The notes below the pieces were generated by a model that was not told the origin of the DNA, did not search any database, and saw nothing but the letters and a program-made list of their open reading frames with translations. From positions 1 to 64,000 of the forward strand of contig JAKAUN010000006.1 of assembly GCA_021817605.1 (NCBI GenBank): a DNA stretch of 64,000 nt, given 5' to 3'. The number at the start of each line of letters is the position of its first letter. Position 1 is the stretch's first letter. Made by a program: the position numbers and the translations under genes. This stretch comes from Thermoplasmata archaeon (lineage in GTDB: Archaea > Thermoplasmatota > Thermoplasmata > Lutacidiplasmatales > UBA184). This document shows, piece by piece, positions 49,627 through 58,894 of this stretch.

Positions 49627-50775
49627 CTAGGAGTATCCGCGCAGGAGCTCTCGGGCGATGACGGTCCGCTGGATCTCGTTGGCTCCCTCGTAGATCTGGG
49701 TGAGCTTGGCGTCCCTGAGGAGCTTCTCGACCGGGTACTCCTTCATGTAGCCGTAGCCGCCGAAGGTCTGGACCGCCTCGTCGGCGACGTGGAGGGCCGC
49801 GTCGGAGGCGAAGCACTTCGCGATCGAGGACTCGAGCGTCCCCCTCGCTCCGTGGTCGATCGTCCAGGCGGCGTGCCAGGTGAGGAGACGGGAGGCGTGC
49901 ACCTGCTGGGCCATGTTCGCGAGCTTGATCTGGATCGCCTGGTGCTGGGCGATCGGCTTGCCGAACGATTCGCGCTTGAGCGCGTAGGCCGCCGCGTGGT
50001 CGAGAGCCGCCTGTGCGATCCCGGTGGCCAGCGCCCCGATCGGGGTCCGCGTCTGGTCGAGGGTGCGCATCGCGAGGCCAAAGCCGTCGCCCTCGGCGCC
50101 GAGACGGTCGGAGGCCGGGACGCGGACGGAGTCGAAGCGGACCGTGCTGGTCGAGCTCGCACGGTGGCCCATCTTCTCCTCGTCCTTGCCCGTGGTCACC
50201 CCCTCCGCATCGCGGGGGACGACGAAGGCACAGATCCCCTTGTGCCGAAGCGCAGGATCCAAGCTCGCGAAGACCGTGTAGAGCGAAGCATGCGGGGCGT
50301 TGGTGATGAAGCACTTCTCGCCGTCGAGCACGTAGCCCTGCCCGTCAGCTCGGGCCCGGGTCCGCAGCGCCCCCGCGTCGCTTCCCCCGGACGGCTCGGT
50401 GAGGCAGAACGACGCGAGATGGTAGCTGGCGCAGAACGGTGCGAGGAACCGCTGCTTCTGCTCCTCGGTCCCCCCGAGGAGCAGCGGCTCGAGGGCGAGG
50501 CAGTTGGCGATGATCGAGGTCGTCATCCCCCCGCAGGCGTAGGCGAGCTCCTCGACCAGCAGGCACTGCTCGAAGAGCGAGAGGCCGCTTCCCCCGAGCT
50601 CCGTGGGAACGTTGAGGTTCATGAGGCCGAGCTCGTGGGCCTTGCGATAGATCTCCTCGGGGAACCTCGGCGTTCGGTCGCATTCGGCGGCGTGCGGAGC
50701 CATCTCCGTCCGCGCGAACTTGCGGGCCATGTCGCGGAGGCTCTCCGCCTCCGGCGACAGCGAGAAATCGACCAT
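49627..50775 (-). CDS. Acyl-CoA dehydrogenase (second copy)
   Basis: A 382-residue flavoprotein. [61 protein letters not shown] and [39 protein letters not shown] carry the family pattern. The base Glu is the one in YEGANE. It differs clearly from the copy at 38452, so another chain-length or substrate range is likely. It leads the ETF operon. The TATA box (50806-50815) is shared with the divergent larB gene. Confidence 0.92.
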   Translation of the reverse strand: MVDFSLSPEAESLRDMARKFARTEMAPHAAECDRTPRFPEEIYRKAHELGLMNLNVPTELGGSGLSLFEQCLLVEELAYACGGMTTSIIANCLALEPLLLGGTEEQKQRFLAPFCASYHLASFCLTEPSGGSDAGALRTRARADGQGYVLDGEKCFITNAPHASLYTVFASLDPALRHKGICAFVVPRDAEGVTTGKDEEKMGHRASSTSTVRFDSVRVPASDRLGAEGDGFGLAMRTLDQTRTPIGALATGIAQAALDHAAAYALKRESFGKPIAQHQAIQIKLANMAQQVHASRLLTWHAAWTIDHGARGTLESSIAKCFASDAALHVADEAVQTFGGYGYMKEYPVEKLLRDAKLTQIYEGANEIQRTVIARELLRGYS

Positions 50776-50805
50776 GAGCCGCGAGCGCGGGTGCGACCGG
50801 CACGC

Positions 50806-50815
50806 GCTATATCAC
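50806..50815. promoter_or_regulatory. Single TATA box between divergent acyl-CoA dehydrogenase and larB
   Basis: GCTATATCAC is the only A/T-rich element in the 59-bp gap. It is centred 25 bp before the larB GTG and 36 bp before the dehydrogenase ATG. It reads as TATA on both strands. Confidence 0.6.
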
Positions 50816-50834
50816 GGCTTGGGTCGCGAGCGGC

Positions 50835-51581
50835 GTGGTCCGACCGAGAACGGCTTCTCCGAGCCGACCCGCACGAGAACACGCGGTCGAAGGCTACGCG
50901 CGGCTCGACCGGGACCGCCTCACTCGGGTGGGACTTCCCGAGGTCGTCCTCGCCGAGGGGAAGAGCGTCCGACACCTGGTCGGGATCGTCCGCAGCCTCG
51001 CCGAAGCAGGAAGCGGGGCGCTCATCTCCCGCCCGAGCACCGCGCAGCGAAGGGCGCTCTCCCGGCTGCGGTCCGAGGGGGTAGACCTCACCGACCTCGC
51101 GGACGGGCGGCTCGTCCGTCTTTCCGGGCCGCTCGGCGTGCGGCTCCGGGGAACGGTCGCTGTGCTGGCGGCGGGAACGAGCGACGTGCCGTGCGCCGAG
51201 GAGTCCCGGGCGGTGCTCGAGGCCCTCGGGCTCACGGTCCGGACCGCCTACGACGTGGGGGTCGCCGGCCTCCACCGCTTGACCCGTTCGCTCAAGCAGC
51301 TCTCCGGTACCCGTCCGAGGGCCTACCTCGTCTTCGCGGGCAGGGAAGGGGCGCTGCCGACGGTCGTCGCCGGCCTCGTACGGGGCCCTGTGATCGGGGT
51401 GCCGACCTCGGTCGGTTACGGACGAGGGGGCCGGGGAGAAGCGGCGCTCAACGCGATGCTCCAGTCGTGCGCCCCTCTCGCGGTGGTCAATATCGATGCG
51501 GCGGTGCCGGCGGCGCTTTTCGCCGCGCAGCTGTTCGTGCCTGCGGCCCGCACGCCGAAGCTCGGCCGCCCCGGCCGCTGA
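50835..51581 (+). CDS. larB: LarB-like pyridinium-3,5-biscarboxylic acid mononucleotide synthase
   Basis: A 248-residue PurE-related carboxylase that makes the precursor of the nickel-pincer nucleotide cofactor. RLTRVGLPEVVLAEGKSVRHLVGIV, VLAAGTSDVPCAEESRAVLEALG, YDVGVAGLHRL and VIGVPTSVGYGRGGRGEAALNAMLQSCAPLAVVNID are LarB signatures. LarC and LarE are not in the window. The ASN-to-IDAAVPAA change at the end departs a little from the usual NIDNG. GTG start. Confidence 0.88.
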   Translation: MVRPRTASPSRPAREHAVEGYARLDRDRLTRVGLPEVVLAEGKSVRHLVGIVRSLAEAGSGALISRPSTAQRRALSRLRSEGVDLTDLADGRLVRLSGPLGVRLRGTVAVLAAGTSDVPCAEESRAVLEALGLTVRTAYDVGVAGLHRLTRSLKQLSGTRPRAYLVFAGREGALPTVVAGLVRGPVIGVPTSVGYGRGGRGEAALNAMLQSCAPLAVVNIDAAVPAALFAAQLFVPAARTPKLGRPGR

Positions 51582-51719
51582 CGGAAGATCGCGGCCGCAC
51601 GGGGGTCGGGGGCCGCTTCCGGCACGCCCCGGACAGCTCTCAACGCCTCGTCGACCCTCCCCGGACGGCCCCGGGTCGATTTCGAAGGGCTTTTGAGAGG
51701 CTGGGCGAGTTAGAGGGAC

Positions 51720-52616
51720 GTGCCCCGAGGCTCCCTGCTGACCGGAGAGGCCGAAGAGGCTGACCGGGCCGACCGGGACCGGCTGCGCAAGTTGGAGGCA
51801 AGGTTCGAGACCCTCCTCCAGCGACGCAAGTCGCTCCTCACCGAGGTTCGCCGCCTGTCCTCCGAGCAGAAGGAGCTCTACGATCGACGCCAGGCTCCTC
51901 AGGTGGAGGTCGAGAAGATCCATGCGGAACACGGCCAGCTCGGACGCCGGCTCGTCGAGATCAGGAAGGCCCGGGACGCCGCCCGCAAGGAGGTCGAAGC
52001 AGCGGTGGTGCGCCGTCGCGAGCTCCTCCTCACGTTCGACCGCGGCGAGCGCGAGCATCCCGAGCAGATCCGCAAGGAGATAGCCGATCTCGAGCTCCGC
52101 CAGCAGACCAAGGCGCTCACCCTCAAGGAGGAGAACGCGCTCATCGCTCACCTGCGTCGTCGGATGGTCGACCTCAAAGAGGCCGAGGGCCGGGTCCAGG
52201 TGGTCGCGGAGCACGAGCGCCGACGCAAGGAAGCCGACCAGGCGATCGTCGCAGCGCGCGAGAAGCTCGACCGGCTCGCCGCGGAGATGAGCCGTGCCCG
52301 CGTCGAGCGCGACGGAAAGATGACGGCCATCCGCGACCGACTAGCCTCGGCCGGAGGGCTCGTCGCCGAGCTGCGTTCCAAGGCGAAGGCGCGGGAGGAC
52401 GTGATGCGCGAGGTCGTCGCCGTCGGTCGCGAGCTCGCGGAGGTCGATCGCGAGGGTCGCGAGCTCCTCGCCCGTTCCCGGGCACGACGGTCCGAAGCGG
52501 TCCGCACGCTCCGTCAGTACACGCGGCCCCGCGGCTCTCCGCCCGAGGAGGCTCTCGCGAGCGTCGCCGAGGCCCATCTCGAAGAGCTGATGCGACGGGG
52601 CAAGGTCACCCTCTAA
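51720..52616 (+). CDS. Archaeal coiled-coil protein (COG1340-like)
   Basis: A 298-residue, highly charged protein. Almost the whole length (about residues 15-270) is predicted coiled coil, rich in Glu, Arg, Lys and Leu, for instance LEARFETLLQRRKSLLTEVRRL and EKIHAEHGQLGRRLVEIRKARDAARKEVEA. It resembles the uncharacterised archaeal COG1340 coiled-coil family. Function unknown; a scaffold or chromosome-associated role is possible. GTG start with CTTTTGAG about 28 bp upstream. Confidence 0.72.
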   Translation: MPRGSLLTGEAEEADRADRDRLRKLEARFETLLQRRKSLLTEVRRLSSEQKELYDRRQAPQVEVEKIHAEHGQLGRRLVEIRKARDAARKEVEAAVVRRRELLLTFDRGEREHPEQIRKEIADLELRQQTKALTLKEENALIAHLRRRMVDLKEAEGRVQVVAEHERRRKEADQAIVAAREKLDRLAAEMSRARVERDGKMTAIRDRLASAGGLVAELRSKAKAREDVMREVVAVGRELAEVDREGRELLARSRARRSEAVRTLRQYTRPRGSPPEEALASVAEAHLEELMRRGKVTL

Positions 52617-52638
52617 GGGGAGAGGGCGCGAAGGGCGC

Positions 52639-53559
52639 CTAGGCCGAGACGATCTGGACAACGGTCATCCGGAAGACGAGCGTCTGGCCGACGACCTCGC
52701 GATTGAAGTTCATCGTGTAGGTCCCGTTCGTGTTGACCGCCGAGGCGACGAACTCGTGCGCCCCGCAGACCGTCGCGTTGCCGCTCAGGTTGCCCGTCAC
52801 GAGGCCCGCGTTGCTGGTCGAGAGCCCGTTGGTGAGCGTGATCGTCGTGCCGTTGATCGCCGTGACGGTCACCGGCCAGCCGGCGTGCGAGGTGAGCTCC
52901 CCTACGTGGGGGAAGTAGCCGACCACGACAGTGGTCTGGTTCGAGCTGAGCACCGTGTCGGTCCAGCCGTAGGTCGGGTCGAGGAAGCTCGAGCCGGAGA
53001 ACGGCCCTACGCCGGGGTAAGCGGTAGAGAACGACTTCGACGGGAGCGTGACGACGTTCGCAAGATGCTCGACCAGCGGCTGGTAGCGAAGACAGCTCGC
53101 GTTGAGCGGCCCGTAGCCCTGCGTGTCCGAAAAGGAGACCCAACGGGTCTGGTTCACGGCGAGCCCGAGGAGGCCGCGCCAGAATCCGGGGACGACCCCG
53201 ACGAAGGTGGTGTTGCCGATCGTGAAGCCGGCTCTCGGGGTCTTAGGAGCGACGTGGACGCCGAGCGGGGTGTACTGGGTGAGGTTGCGCAGAGCAAACT
53301 CGAGCGATTTCGGGTACGCGCCGTTGTCGAGCGCCACGGACTTGATCGAGGTGTCGAAGACCCGCCCCTGCTCGGGCCCGCTGCCGAAGAGCCCGATGTA
53401 GTTCACCGTCACGTTGTCGCCGACGGCGACCCGCGGGACGGCGGCGGTCACCTTGGGGTGGTTGTGCTCGTAGAGCAGGACCCCGCCGACGCTCGCGGCG
53501 ACGACCACGACGACGACCAGGAAGGCGAGGAAGGCGTAGGATGGGGCGCTCTGGGCCAA
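52639..53559 (-). CDS. Membrane-anchored FKBP-type peptidyl-prolyl isomerase
   Basis: A 306-residue protein. One N-terminal TM helix (YAFLAFLVVVVVVAASVGGVLL) anchors an extracytoplasmic part. The FKBP core has VGDNVTVNYIGLFGSGPEQGRVFDTS, FVGVVPGFWRGLLGL and VNQTRWVSFSDTQGYGP. An inserted domain resembling the IF domain of archaeal FKBPs/SlyD occupies about residues 150-260. There are about ten N-x-S/T sequons, so it is probably glycosylated. Likely helps fold secreted proteins such as the S53 peptidase. TTG start at 53559. Confidence 0.85.
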   Translation of the reverse strand: MAQSAPSYAFLAFLVVVVVVAASVGGVLLYEHNHPKVTAAVPRVAVGDNVTVNYIGLFGSGPEQGRVFDTSIKSVALDNGAYPKSLEFALRNLTQYTPLGVHVAPKTPRAGFTIGNTTFVGVVPGFWRGLLGLAVNQTRWVSFSDTQGYGPLNASCLRYQPLVEHLANVVTLPSKSFSTAYPGVGPFSGSSFLDPTYGWTDTVLSSNQTTVVVGYFPHVGELTSHAGWPVTVTAINGTTITLTNGLSTSNAGLVTGNLSGNATVCGAHEFVASAVNTNGTYTMNFNREVVGQTLVFRMTVVQIVSA

Positions 53560-53591
53560 CTAGCTCACGCTCCGGTAATGAGGGGTGGGGG

Positions 53592-53642
53592 TCAGCCGGT
53601 CGCCGATCTCGTCACGATCTCGGAGAGACAGGTGTTCCTCAT
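53592..53642 (-). CDS. Putative 16-residue leader peptide upstream of the FKBP gene
   Basis: ATG 53642 to TGA 53592 encodes MRNTCLSEIVTRSATG. The ATG is 30 bp downstream of a TATATA box (53670-53675), the position of a leaderless start. The FKBP start is 83 bp away, so this peptide would be translated first. A chance ATG is possible. Confidence 0.3.
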   Translation of the reverse strand: MRNTCLSEIVTRSATG

Positions 53643-53667
53643 TCCCCCGCGGGCCGAGCCGTCCCCG

Positions 53668-53677
53668 CATATATAGG
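53668..53677 (-). promoter_or_regulatory. TATA box of the FKBP transcript
   Basis: TATATA at 53670-53675 is a clear archaeal TATA element within an otherwise G+C-rich gap. Predicted transcription start is near 53643, about 83 nt before the FKBP TTG. Confidence 0.6.
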
Positions 53678-53722
53678 CTGACACGGTCGCGCCCGGGCCG
53701 CACGGGCCCGCGGGAGCTCCTC

Positions 53723-54640
53723 TCAGGGGCGTCGGAGCTTCCCTACGATCGGCTCCTCAAGCGCCCCGCTCTCCTCGAGACGGGTGAGCAGCTCCTCGGC
53801 ACGGGCGCTCGTCCCCCCGCGTTGCGCGACCAGGAGGAGAACCTCCTTGAGGTCGGCGTAGCCGTCGACCGACACCTCGGCGGCGAGGTCGACCAGGTCG
53901 AGGAACGCGGACTCCTCGGCCCGATCGGCCGCCGAACGCGTCGGGGGCGCCCCCGGCCCGGGGTCCCGCACGATAGTGACCGAACCCGGAGGTGCCGTCG
54001 GGGCGGGCGAGGGGAGCCGCGTGCCGGCGACGCGCTCGACGCCGGCGCGAAGCTCCCGCCGAAACGCCGCGCGGTCGACCTCCGGGTAGCGCTCGAGGGA
54101 GGCGTGGGCGGCGCGGACCCAGAGGGACGGGATCCCCTCGGCGCGGAGGGCTTCTTCGTCCGTGGCCGGCTCGTGCTTGAGTCGGTCGAGAAGGTCGAGT
54201 CTGTCGAGCGTGTGGCGAAGGATCTCCGCGAGGACCGCGCGCTCGTCGGCTTCGGCGACCGAGCGGATCGCCTCGGCGCGCACCGAGACGTAGGCGACCC
54301 CGTCGGCTCCGCGGTAGAGGTGGGTCTTCCCGACGACGATCGCCGGCCGTCCCGCGGAGGCGGCTCGGAGCTGGGCCATCGCCCCCGGCTGGAAGCTGCC
54401 CGCGGTGACCGCCACCGCCCCGAGCGGGTCGGAAAGACGCGCGCGCCAGAAGCTCGGGGGATCGGTCCGCCCCACCGGCTCGGCAGGCGAGAGGGTGCCG
54501 GCGAGCACGACGCGGTTCGCCCGGGTCCCGAACGGGCTCAGGAGGTAGGTGGCGGCGCGGTCGCCCTCGCCCCGCTCCGCCTCGAGCGAGCTCTCGAGCT
54601 CGCGGGTCGTCACCCTCCAGGCCGGCTCCCTCCGGGACAT
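53723..54640 (-). CDS. RPA-associated protein (RPA-interacting, COG3390-like)
   Basis: A 305-residue protein encoded directly after RPA, with its ATG overlapping the RPA stop. MSRREPAWRVTTRELESSLE, YLLSPFGTRANRVVLAGTLSPAE, FWRARLSDPLGAVAVTAGSFQPGAMAQL and VVGKTHLYRGADGVAYVSVRAEAI match the archaeal RPA-associated OB-fold proteins. The rest is helical and charged, ending with a winged-helix-like segment (ADLKEVLLLVAQRGGTSARAEELLTRLEESGAL). It likely helps RPA at single-stranded DNA. Confidence 0.85.
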   Translation of the reverse strand: MSRREPAWRVTTRELESSLEAERGEGDRAATYLLSPFGTRANRVVLAGTLSPAEPVGRTDPPSFWRARLSDPLGAVAVTAGSFQPGAMAQLRAASAGRPAIVVGKTHLYRGADGVAYVSVRAEAIRSVAEADERAVLAEILRHTLDRLDLLDRLKHEPATDEEALRAEGIPSLWVRAAHASLERYPEVDRAAFRRELRAGVERVAGTRLPSPAPTAPPGSVTIVRDPGPGAPPTRSAADRAEESAFLDLVDLAAEVSVDGYADLKEVLLLVAQRGGTSARAEELLTRLEESGALEEPIVGKLRRP

Positions 54641-55806
54641 CAGCGAGGCTCCTCGAGCCGCCGCGCGAGCTCCTCGGCAGCCGACGCGAGGTCGACCTCG
54701 ACCGGTTCGATCGACTCCGGGTCGATGGTCAGGCCGAAGTCGTCTTTGACCGCGGCGCCACGGATCGTGAGGCGTCGTCCGATCACGGCCTCGAGCAGCT
54801 CCTGCTCGAAGACCGACGGATCGGGCAGTTCCTGGAGGCGTCGGCGCACCTCCTCGAGCGTGGTTCCCCAGAGCTTCTCGGTCGCCGCCCGCCCCGCCGA
54901 GACCGTTGCCCCGCCGGTGCCGTCGTCGACGACCAGCCGTGCCCTGAGGTCGGGGGTCGTGGCGACCTGTCCGTGGACCCGGCAGAGACCCCCGGTGACG
55001 ATCCGACGGCACGTGCTACAGCGATGGACCAGTCCGCTCGGGGGCAGCAGGCCGACCACCAGCCCCTCGAGCGCGACCATCTCGCCGCCTCCCTCGTCCT
55101 CGAGGTCGGCGATCGTCCGGGGACCGGCACGGAGGAGCCCGGCGAGCTCGGGAAGTCCCTCGCCGTCGATGCGAGCAACCGCCGACCGCTCGTCCAGGAC
55201 GACCGAGCGCCGGCGGCGGAACTCGCGGATGTAGGCGCCCGAGAGACGGACCGCCTCGCCCTCCACGAGGCCAAAGTCGCTCCAGGAGCTGAAGGCGATC
55301 TGGCCGGTTCGGTCGGCGAGCACTCCTTCGTGGACGACCCTGCGCTCCTCGCCGACGCTCACGGCCTTCTCGGCCACGCGGACGACCCGTGCCTCGAGCC
55401 GGAACCCCTCGTCCAGCGTCTTGAGCTCGGCGATGGTGCGAAGCGGGATCTCGTCGGAATCGACCCGGGGAAGCTCGGCCGGGCCGGCCGGCCCCACGCG
55501 AGTCTTCCAGGTGAAGACGAGCTCGGTCCTCCCTCGGAAGACCCGCGTGTCGGCGCCGACGACCCGGAGGATGGCGCCGCGCTCGATGCCCTCGCGGGGC
55601 GGGTCCCACCAGGTGAACCGGACACCGGCCGTCCCGTCGCTGAGCACTCCCGAGAGGAGGGGAAGGCGGCCGCCGTCCGACCGGCGGACGACCTCCCGTC
55701 GCTGGAGCAGGACGATCCGTCCGACCACGTGCACCGGCGGGGTCTGGCCGGCAAGGTCGCGCAGACGGATCTCGGGGAGTTCGGAAAGGCCCGCGTCGGA
55801 CGGCAC
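54640..55806 (-). CDS. rpa: Replication protein A (RPA), multi-OB single-stranded DNA-binding protein
   Basis: A 388-residue protein with at least three OB-folds: residues about 15-115 (VHVVGRIVLLQRREVVRRSDGG), 125-215 (FRLEARVVRVAEKAVSVGEERRV) and a third with the zinc knuckle CSTCRRIVTGGLCRVH. It coats single-stranded DNA in replication and repair. The GTG at 55806 is chosen since conserved sequence begins there; a TATA element (GCTATATC) lies about 36 bp upstream. It forms a two-gene operon with the RPA-associated gene. Confidence 0.9.
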   Translation of the reverse strand: MPSDAGLSELPEIRLRDLAGQTPPVHVVGRIVLLQRREVVRRSDGGRLPLLSGVLSDGTAGVRFTWWDPPREGIERGAILRVVGADTRVFRGRTELVFTWKTRVGPAGPAELPRVDSDEIPLRTIAELKTLDEGFRLEARVVRVAEKAVSVGEERRVVHEGVLADRTGQIAFSSWSDFGLVEGEAVRLSGAYIREFRRRRSVVLDERSAVARIDGEGLPELAGLLRAGPRTIADLEDEGGGEMVALEGLVVGLLPPSGLVHRCSTCRRIVTGGLCRVHGQVATTPDLRARLVVDDGTGGATVSAGRAATEKLWGTTLEEVRRRLQELPDPSVFEQELLEAVIGRRLTIRGAAVKDDFGLTIDPESIEPVEVDLASAAEELARRLEEPR

Positions 55807-55968
55807 GGTTCGTTCGACCCAGACTGAGGGTGAGCCCGATATAGCCGTGCCCTCGGCCACGGTGGATGAACTGCCGGCGGAGGGGACGGGAGCGATCTCT
55901 ACGGTCCCGGCCCGCCTTCCTCCGGACAACGCTTTTCTGCTAGGGAGAGTGGGCGGGGGCGAACGACG

Positions 55969-56820
55969 GTGAAGTTCTCGCAGAGGTTCGACCGCATCCT
56001 TCGGGCGAGGGATTCGCTCCTCTGCGTCGGGCTCGACCCGGACCCGGCCTCGATGCCGAGGTCGCTGCGTCGCCTCTCTCCCCGCGTCCAGCTCGAGAGG
56101 TTCCTGGGAGGGATCGTCCCGGCGACGATGCCCCACTGCGCGGCGTTCAAGATGCAGCTTGGCTCCTACCTCCAGTACGGCCCGGAGGGGTTCGCCGCCC
56201 TCGGGCGCTGGACCCGGCGGATCGGGAGCCAGCGGGTCCGCATCCTCGACCTCAAGGCGAACGACATCCCCAACACGATGCGGATGGTCCGGGACGGGGC
56301 GTTCCGCGCCTTCGGCTTCGACGCGATCACCGTCACCCCGTGGAACGGTTGGGAGACGTTCGAGCCGTTCTTCGACGAGCCGTCGCACGGGATCTTCGTC
56401 GTAGCGCATTCCTCCAACCCGGGCTCGTCGGACTTCCAGGAGATCCCCACTCCCCGCGGCCCGCTCTGGCTCGCGGTGGTCGGCGAGGTACGGCGGCTCG
56501 CGCACGCGCACGGCAACGCGGGGGTCGTCCTCGGAGCGACGTTCTCCGACGCGCTCCGGGAGGCCCGCTCCGCCCTGGGCAACGGCGTCCCGATCCTCGT
56601 GCCGGGGGTCGGGGCCCAGGGCGGTTCGCTCGCCACGACGGTCCGCGAAGGGGTCGATGCCCACGGGCGCGGCCTCTTGGTCAACGCCTCGCGCAGCATC
56701 CTCTACGCCTCGAGCGGGCCGGACTGGAAGCGGGCCGCTGGCAAGGAGGCCGAGCGGCTCAAGGTCCAGATCAACCAGCTGCGATCAGGTCTTCGTAGAG
56801 CCGGAGCAGCTGGCCGGTGA
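55969..56820 (+). CDS. pyrF: Orotidine 5'-phosphate decarboxylase (type 2, PyrF)
   Basis: The last step of UMP synthesis. The 283-residue protein belongs to the longer OMP decarboxylase group. LLCVGLDPDP opens the barrel, LDLKANDIPNTM carries the D-x-K-x-x-D catalytic site, VTPWNGWETFEPF and VVAHSSNPGSSDFQ follow, and PGVGAQGG is the phosphate loop. The GTG start is divergent from rpa. Its 3' end overlaps the convergent glycosyltransferase by 50 bp. Confidence 0.9.
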   Translation: MKFSQRFDRILRARDSLLCVGLDPDPASMPRSLRRLSPRVQLERFLGGIVPATMPHCAAFKMQLGSYLQYGPEGFAALGRWTRRIGSQRVRILDLKANDIPNTMRMVRDGAFRAFGFDAITVTPWNGWETFEPFFDEPSHGIFVVAHSSNPGSSDFQEIPTPRGPLWLAVVGEVRRLAHAHGNAGVVLGATFSDALREARSALGNGVPILVPGVGAQGGSLATTVREGVDAHGRGLLVNASRSILYASSGPDWKRAAGKEAERLKVQINQLRSGLRRAGAAGR

Positions 56821-57904
56821 CCGTCCTCAGTCCGTAGCGCGCCTCGGCCCTCTGCCGCGCCGCGGCACCCATCGTCCTCGCGAGCTGCCGGTCGTCGAGG
56901 AGGATGCCGACCTTGCGCGCGAGGTCCGACGCCAAGAGCGGCTCGACCAGGAGGCCCTCCTTGCCGTCCTCGATGACCTCGCGGACCCCCGGGACGTCCG
57001 AGATGACGACCGGGAGCCCCGAAGCCATCGCCTCCGCCACCGCGAGGCCGAAGCCTTCCAGCCGGTTCTGCGACGGGAAGGCGAAGACGTCCGCGAGGGC
57101 GAGGTGGCGCGGGAGCTCCTCGTCGGAGACCCTAGGACAGAAGCGGACGCGCTCCTCGACCCCCACACGGCGCGCCAGCCCCACCAGGTCGACCAGCCGG
57201 GGTCCTGAGCCGACGATGAGCAGCGCGACGTCCGAGGGGAGCTCGCGCAGCGCCTGGAGGAGGACGTCCACGCCCTTGTGCGGGACGAGCCGACCGGTGA
57301 ACGCGACCACCCGGCGCCCCTCGAGCCGGAGGGCACGGCGCAGACCCGAGGCATCGACCCCCGGCCGGAACCGGTCGAGGTCGACCACGGACGGGATGAT
57401 CTCGAGCTCCCGCCCCCGGAGCATCGCGGAGGTCGTTCCGTAGCTGCGCGTGTGCACCACGATCCGGTCGACGCGGGCGAGCGTCGGAGGGAGGAACGCC
57501 CGCTCGTAGGTCGTGGCGATGAGCCGCCCGAGCCCGCCGGTGAGGAAGAGGTCGCAGTGGTAGGTGAGCACGACCGGGGCCTTCGTGGCGGCGAGGGCCT
57601 GGGTCGCGAAGAAGGCGGTGAGCGGAGGCGGGTAGTGGAGATGGATCACGTCGGCGGCGAGCTCGCGTACGACACGTCCGACCCCGATGTCGATGGGCGT
57701 GTTGAACAGGACGCCCAGCGTTCGGCTCCTGAGGACGCGGAAGCCGTCCATCTCGCTTTCGCGGGGGAGGTGGCGGTCGTAGCGGGAGGTGACGACGGTG
57801 ACCTCGTGACCGTCGCGGGCGAACTGGCGGGCGAGGGTGCGGACGTAGGACTCCACGCCGCCGGCGTGGGGGTGGAAGAACGGAGCGACTTGGACGATCC
57901 GCAC
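56771..57904 (-). CDS. Family 4 (group 1) glycosyltransferase
   Basis: A 377-residue GT-B enzyme. HPHAGGVESYVRTLARQFARDGHEVTVVTS opens the acceptor domain; VVAFTGRLVPHKGVDVLLQAL and the ELPSDVALLIVGSGP region belong to the nucleotide-sugar domain; FPSQNRLEGFGLAVAEAMASGLPVV carries the E-x7-E motif of retaining GT4 enzymes. Probably adds sugars to lipid or protein glycans; donor and acceptor unknown. GTG start. It is followed on the same strand by nothing until the pyrF overlap. Confidence 0.9.
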   Translation of the reverse strand: MRIVQVAPFFHPHAGGVESYVRTLARQFARDGHEVTVVTSRYDRHLPRESEMDGFRVLRSRTLGVLFNTPIDIGVGRVVRELAADVIHLHYPPPLTAFFATQALAATKAPVVLTYHCDLFLTGGLGRLIATTYERAFLPPTLARVDRIVVHTRSYGTTSAMLRGRELEIIPSVVDLDRFRPGVDASGLRRALRLEGRRVVAFTGRLVPHKGVDVLLQALRELPSDVALLIVGSGPRLVDLVGLARRVGVEERVRFCPRVSDEELPRHLALADVFAFPSQNRLEGFGLAVAEAMASGLPVVISDVPGVREVIEDGKEGLLVEPLLASDLARKVGILLDDRQLARTMGAAARQRAEARYGLRTVTGQLLRLYEDLIAAG

Positions 57905-57952
57905 GCTCGTGGTTCGTGTCGGGCTCTTCGGGGGCGGCCGGCCCTTTCGCAG

Positions 57953-58894
57953 CTACGCAGGGCTCGGGGCAGGGCGGCTCCGGGCGGGGCCGGCCGACTC
58001 CCGTCCTTGCAGGAGAGCCTCCGGGGGGATCTGTCCGATCTCCAGGCCGGGCATGAGCTTGCCGAGGTCGGTGGACACGCGGGCGAGGACCTCGGGCTCG
58101 TTGAAGTGGAACGCTGCCTCCACGATCGCCCGGGCGATCCGTTGCGGGTGTTCCGCCTTGAAGATCCCGCTGCCGACGAAGACGCCGTCGACGCCGAGCA
58201 GGCGGACGAGGGCGGCGTCCGCAGGCGTGGCAACGCCTCCCGCGGCAAAGTTGACGACCGGAAGTCTCCCGAGCGAACGGACCTCCTCCACGAGCGCCAC
58301 GGGGACCCGCTCGGCCCGCGCCCAGGCGACGCGCTCCTCCTTGGAGATGGTGCGCAGCAGCTCGATCTCGCGCGAGGTCTGGCGGATGTGACGGACCGCC
58401 TCGACCACGTTGCCGGTCCCGGCCTCGCCCTTGGTCCGGATCATCGCAGCCCCCTCCTCGATCCGCCGGAGCGCCTCGCCGAGGTTGCGTGCCCCGCAGA
58501 CGAACGGGACCTTGAAGCCCTTCTTCGCGACGTGCTCGAACGGGTCGGCGGGCGTGAGAACCTCCGACTCGTCGACCATGTCGACGCCGAGCGACTCGAG
58601 GATGCGCGCCTCGGCCGTGTGGCCGATGCGGCACTTGGCCATCACCGGGATCGACACGCGCTCTCGGATCTCGCGGATCTTCGCCGGGTCGGCCATGCGG
58701 GCGACGCCGCCGGCCGCGCGGATGTCCGCCGGGACCCGCTCGAGGGCCATCACGGCCACCGCGCCGGCCTCCTCGGCGATCGCCGCCTGGTCGGCCGTGG
58801 TCACGTCCAGGATGACCCCGCCTTGCTGCATGCGCGCGAAGCCGCGCTTCAGCAGCTCGGTCCCGAAGCGGAGCTTCTCCACAGGATCCGACAT
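57953..58894 (-). CDS. pdxS: Pyridoxal 5'-phosphate synthase subunit PdxS
   Basis: It builds PLP from ribose 5-phosphate, glyceraldehyde 3-phosphate and ammonia supplied by the glutaminase PdxT. The 313-residue protein is almost textbook: [85 protein letters not shown] and [11 protein letters not shown]. pdxT is not next to it. A TATA element (GTTATAGC) lies 26 bp before the ATG. Confidence 0.95.
   Translation of the reverse strand: MSDPVEKLRFGTELLKRGFARMQQGGVILDVTTADQAAIAEEAGAVAVMALERVPADIRAAGGVARMADPAKIREIRERVSIPVMAKCRIGHTAEARILESLGVDMVDESEVLTPADPFEHVAKKGFKVPFVCGARNLGEALRRIEEGAAMIRTKGEAGTGNVVEAVRHIRQTSREIELLRTISKEERVAWARAERVPVALVEEVRSLGRLPVVNFAAGGVATPADAALVRLLGVDGVFVGSGIFKAEHPQRIARAIVEAAFHFNEPEVLARVSTDLGKLMPGLEIGQIPPEALLQGRESAGPARSRPAPSPA

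Noticed and set aside
56771-56820. Frameshift suspected because pyrF and the glycosyltransferase overlap by 50 bp
   Set aside because: Both C-termini are family-typical in length, and convergent overlaps of this size are common in compact genomes.
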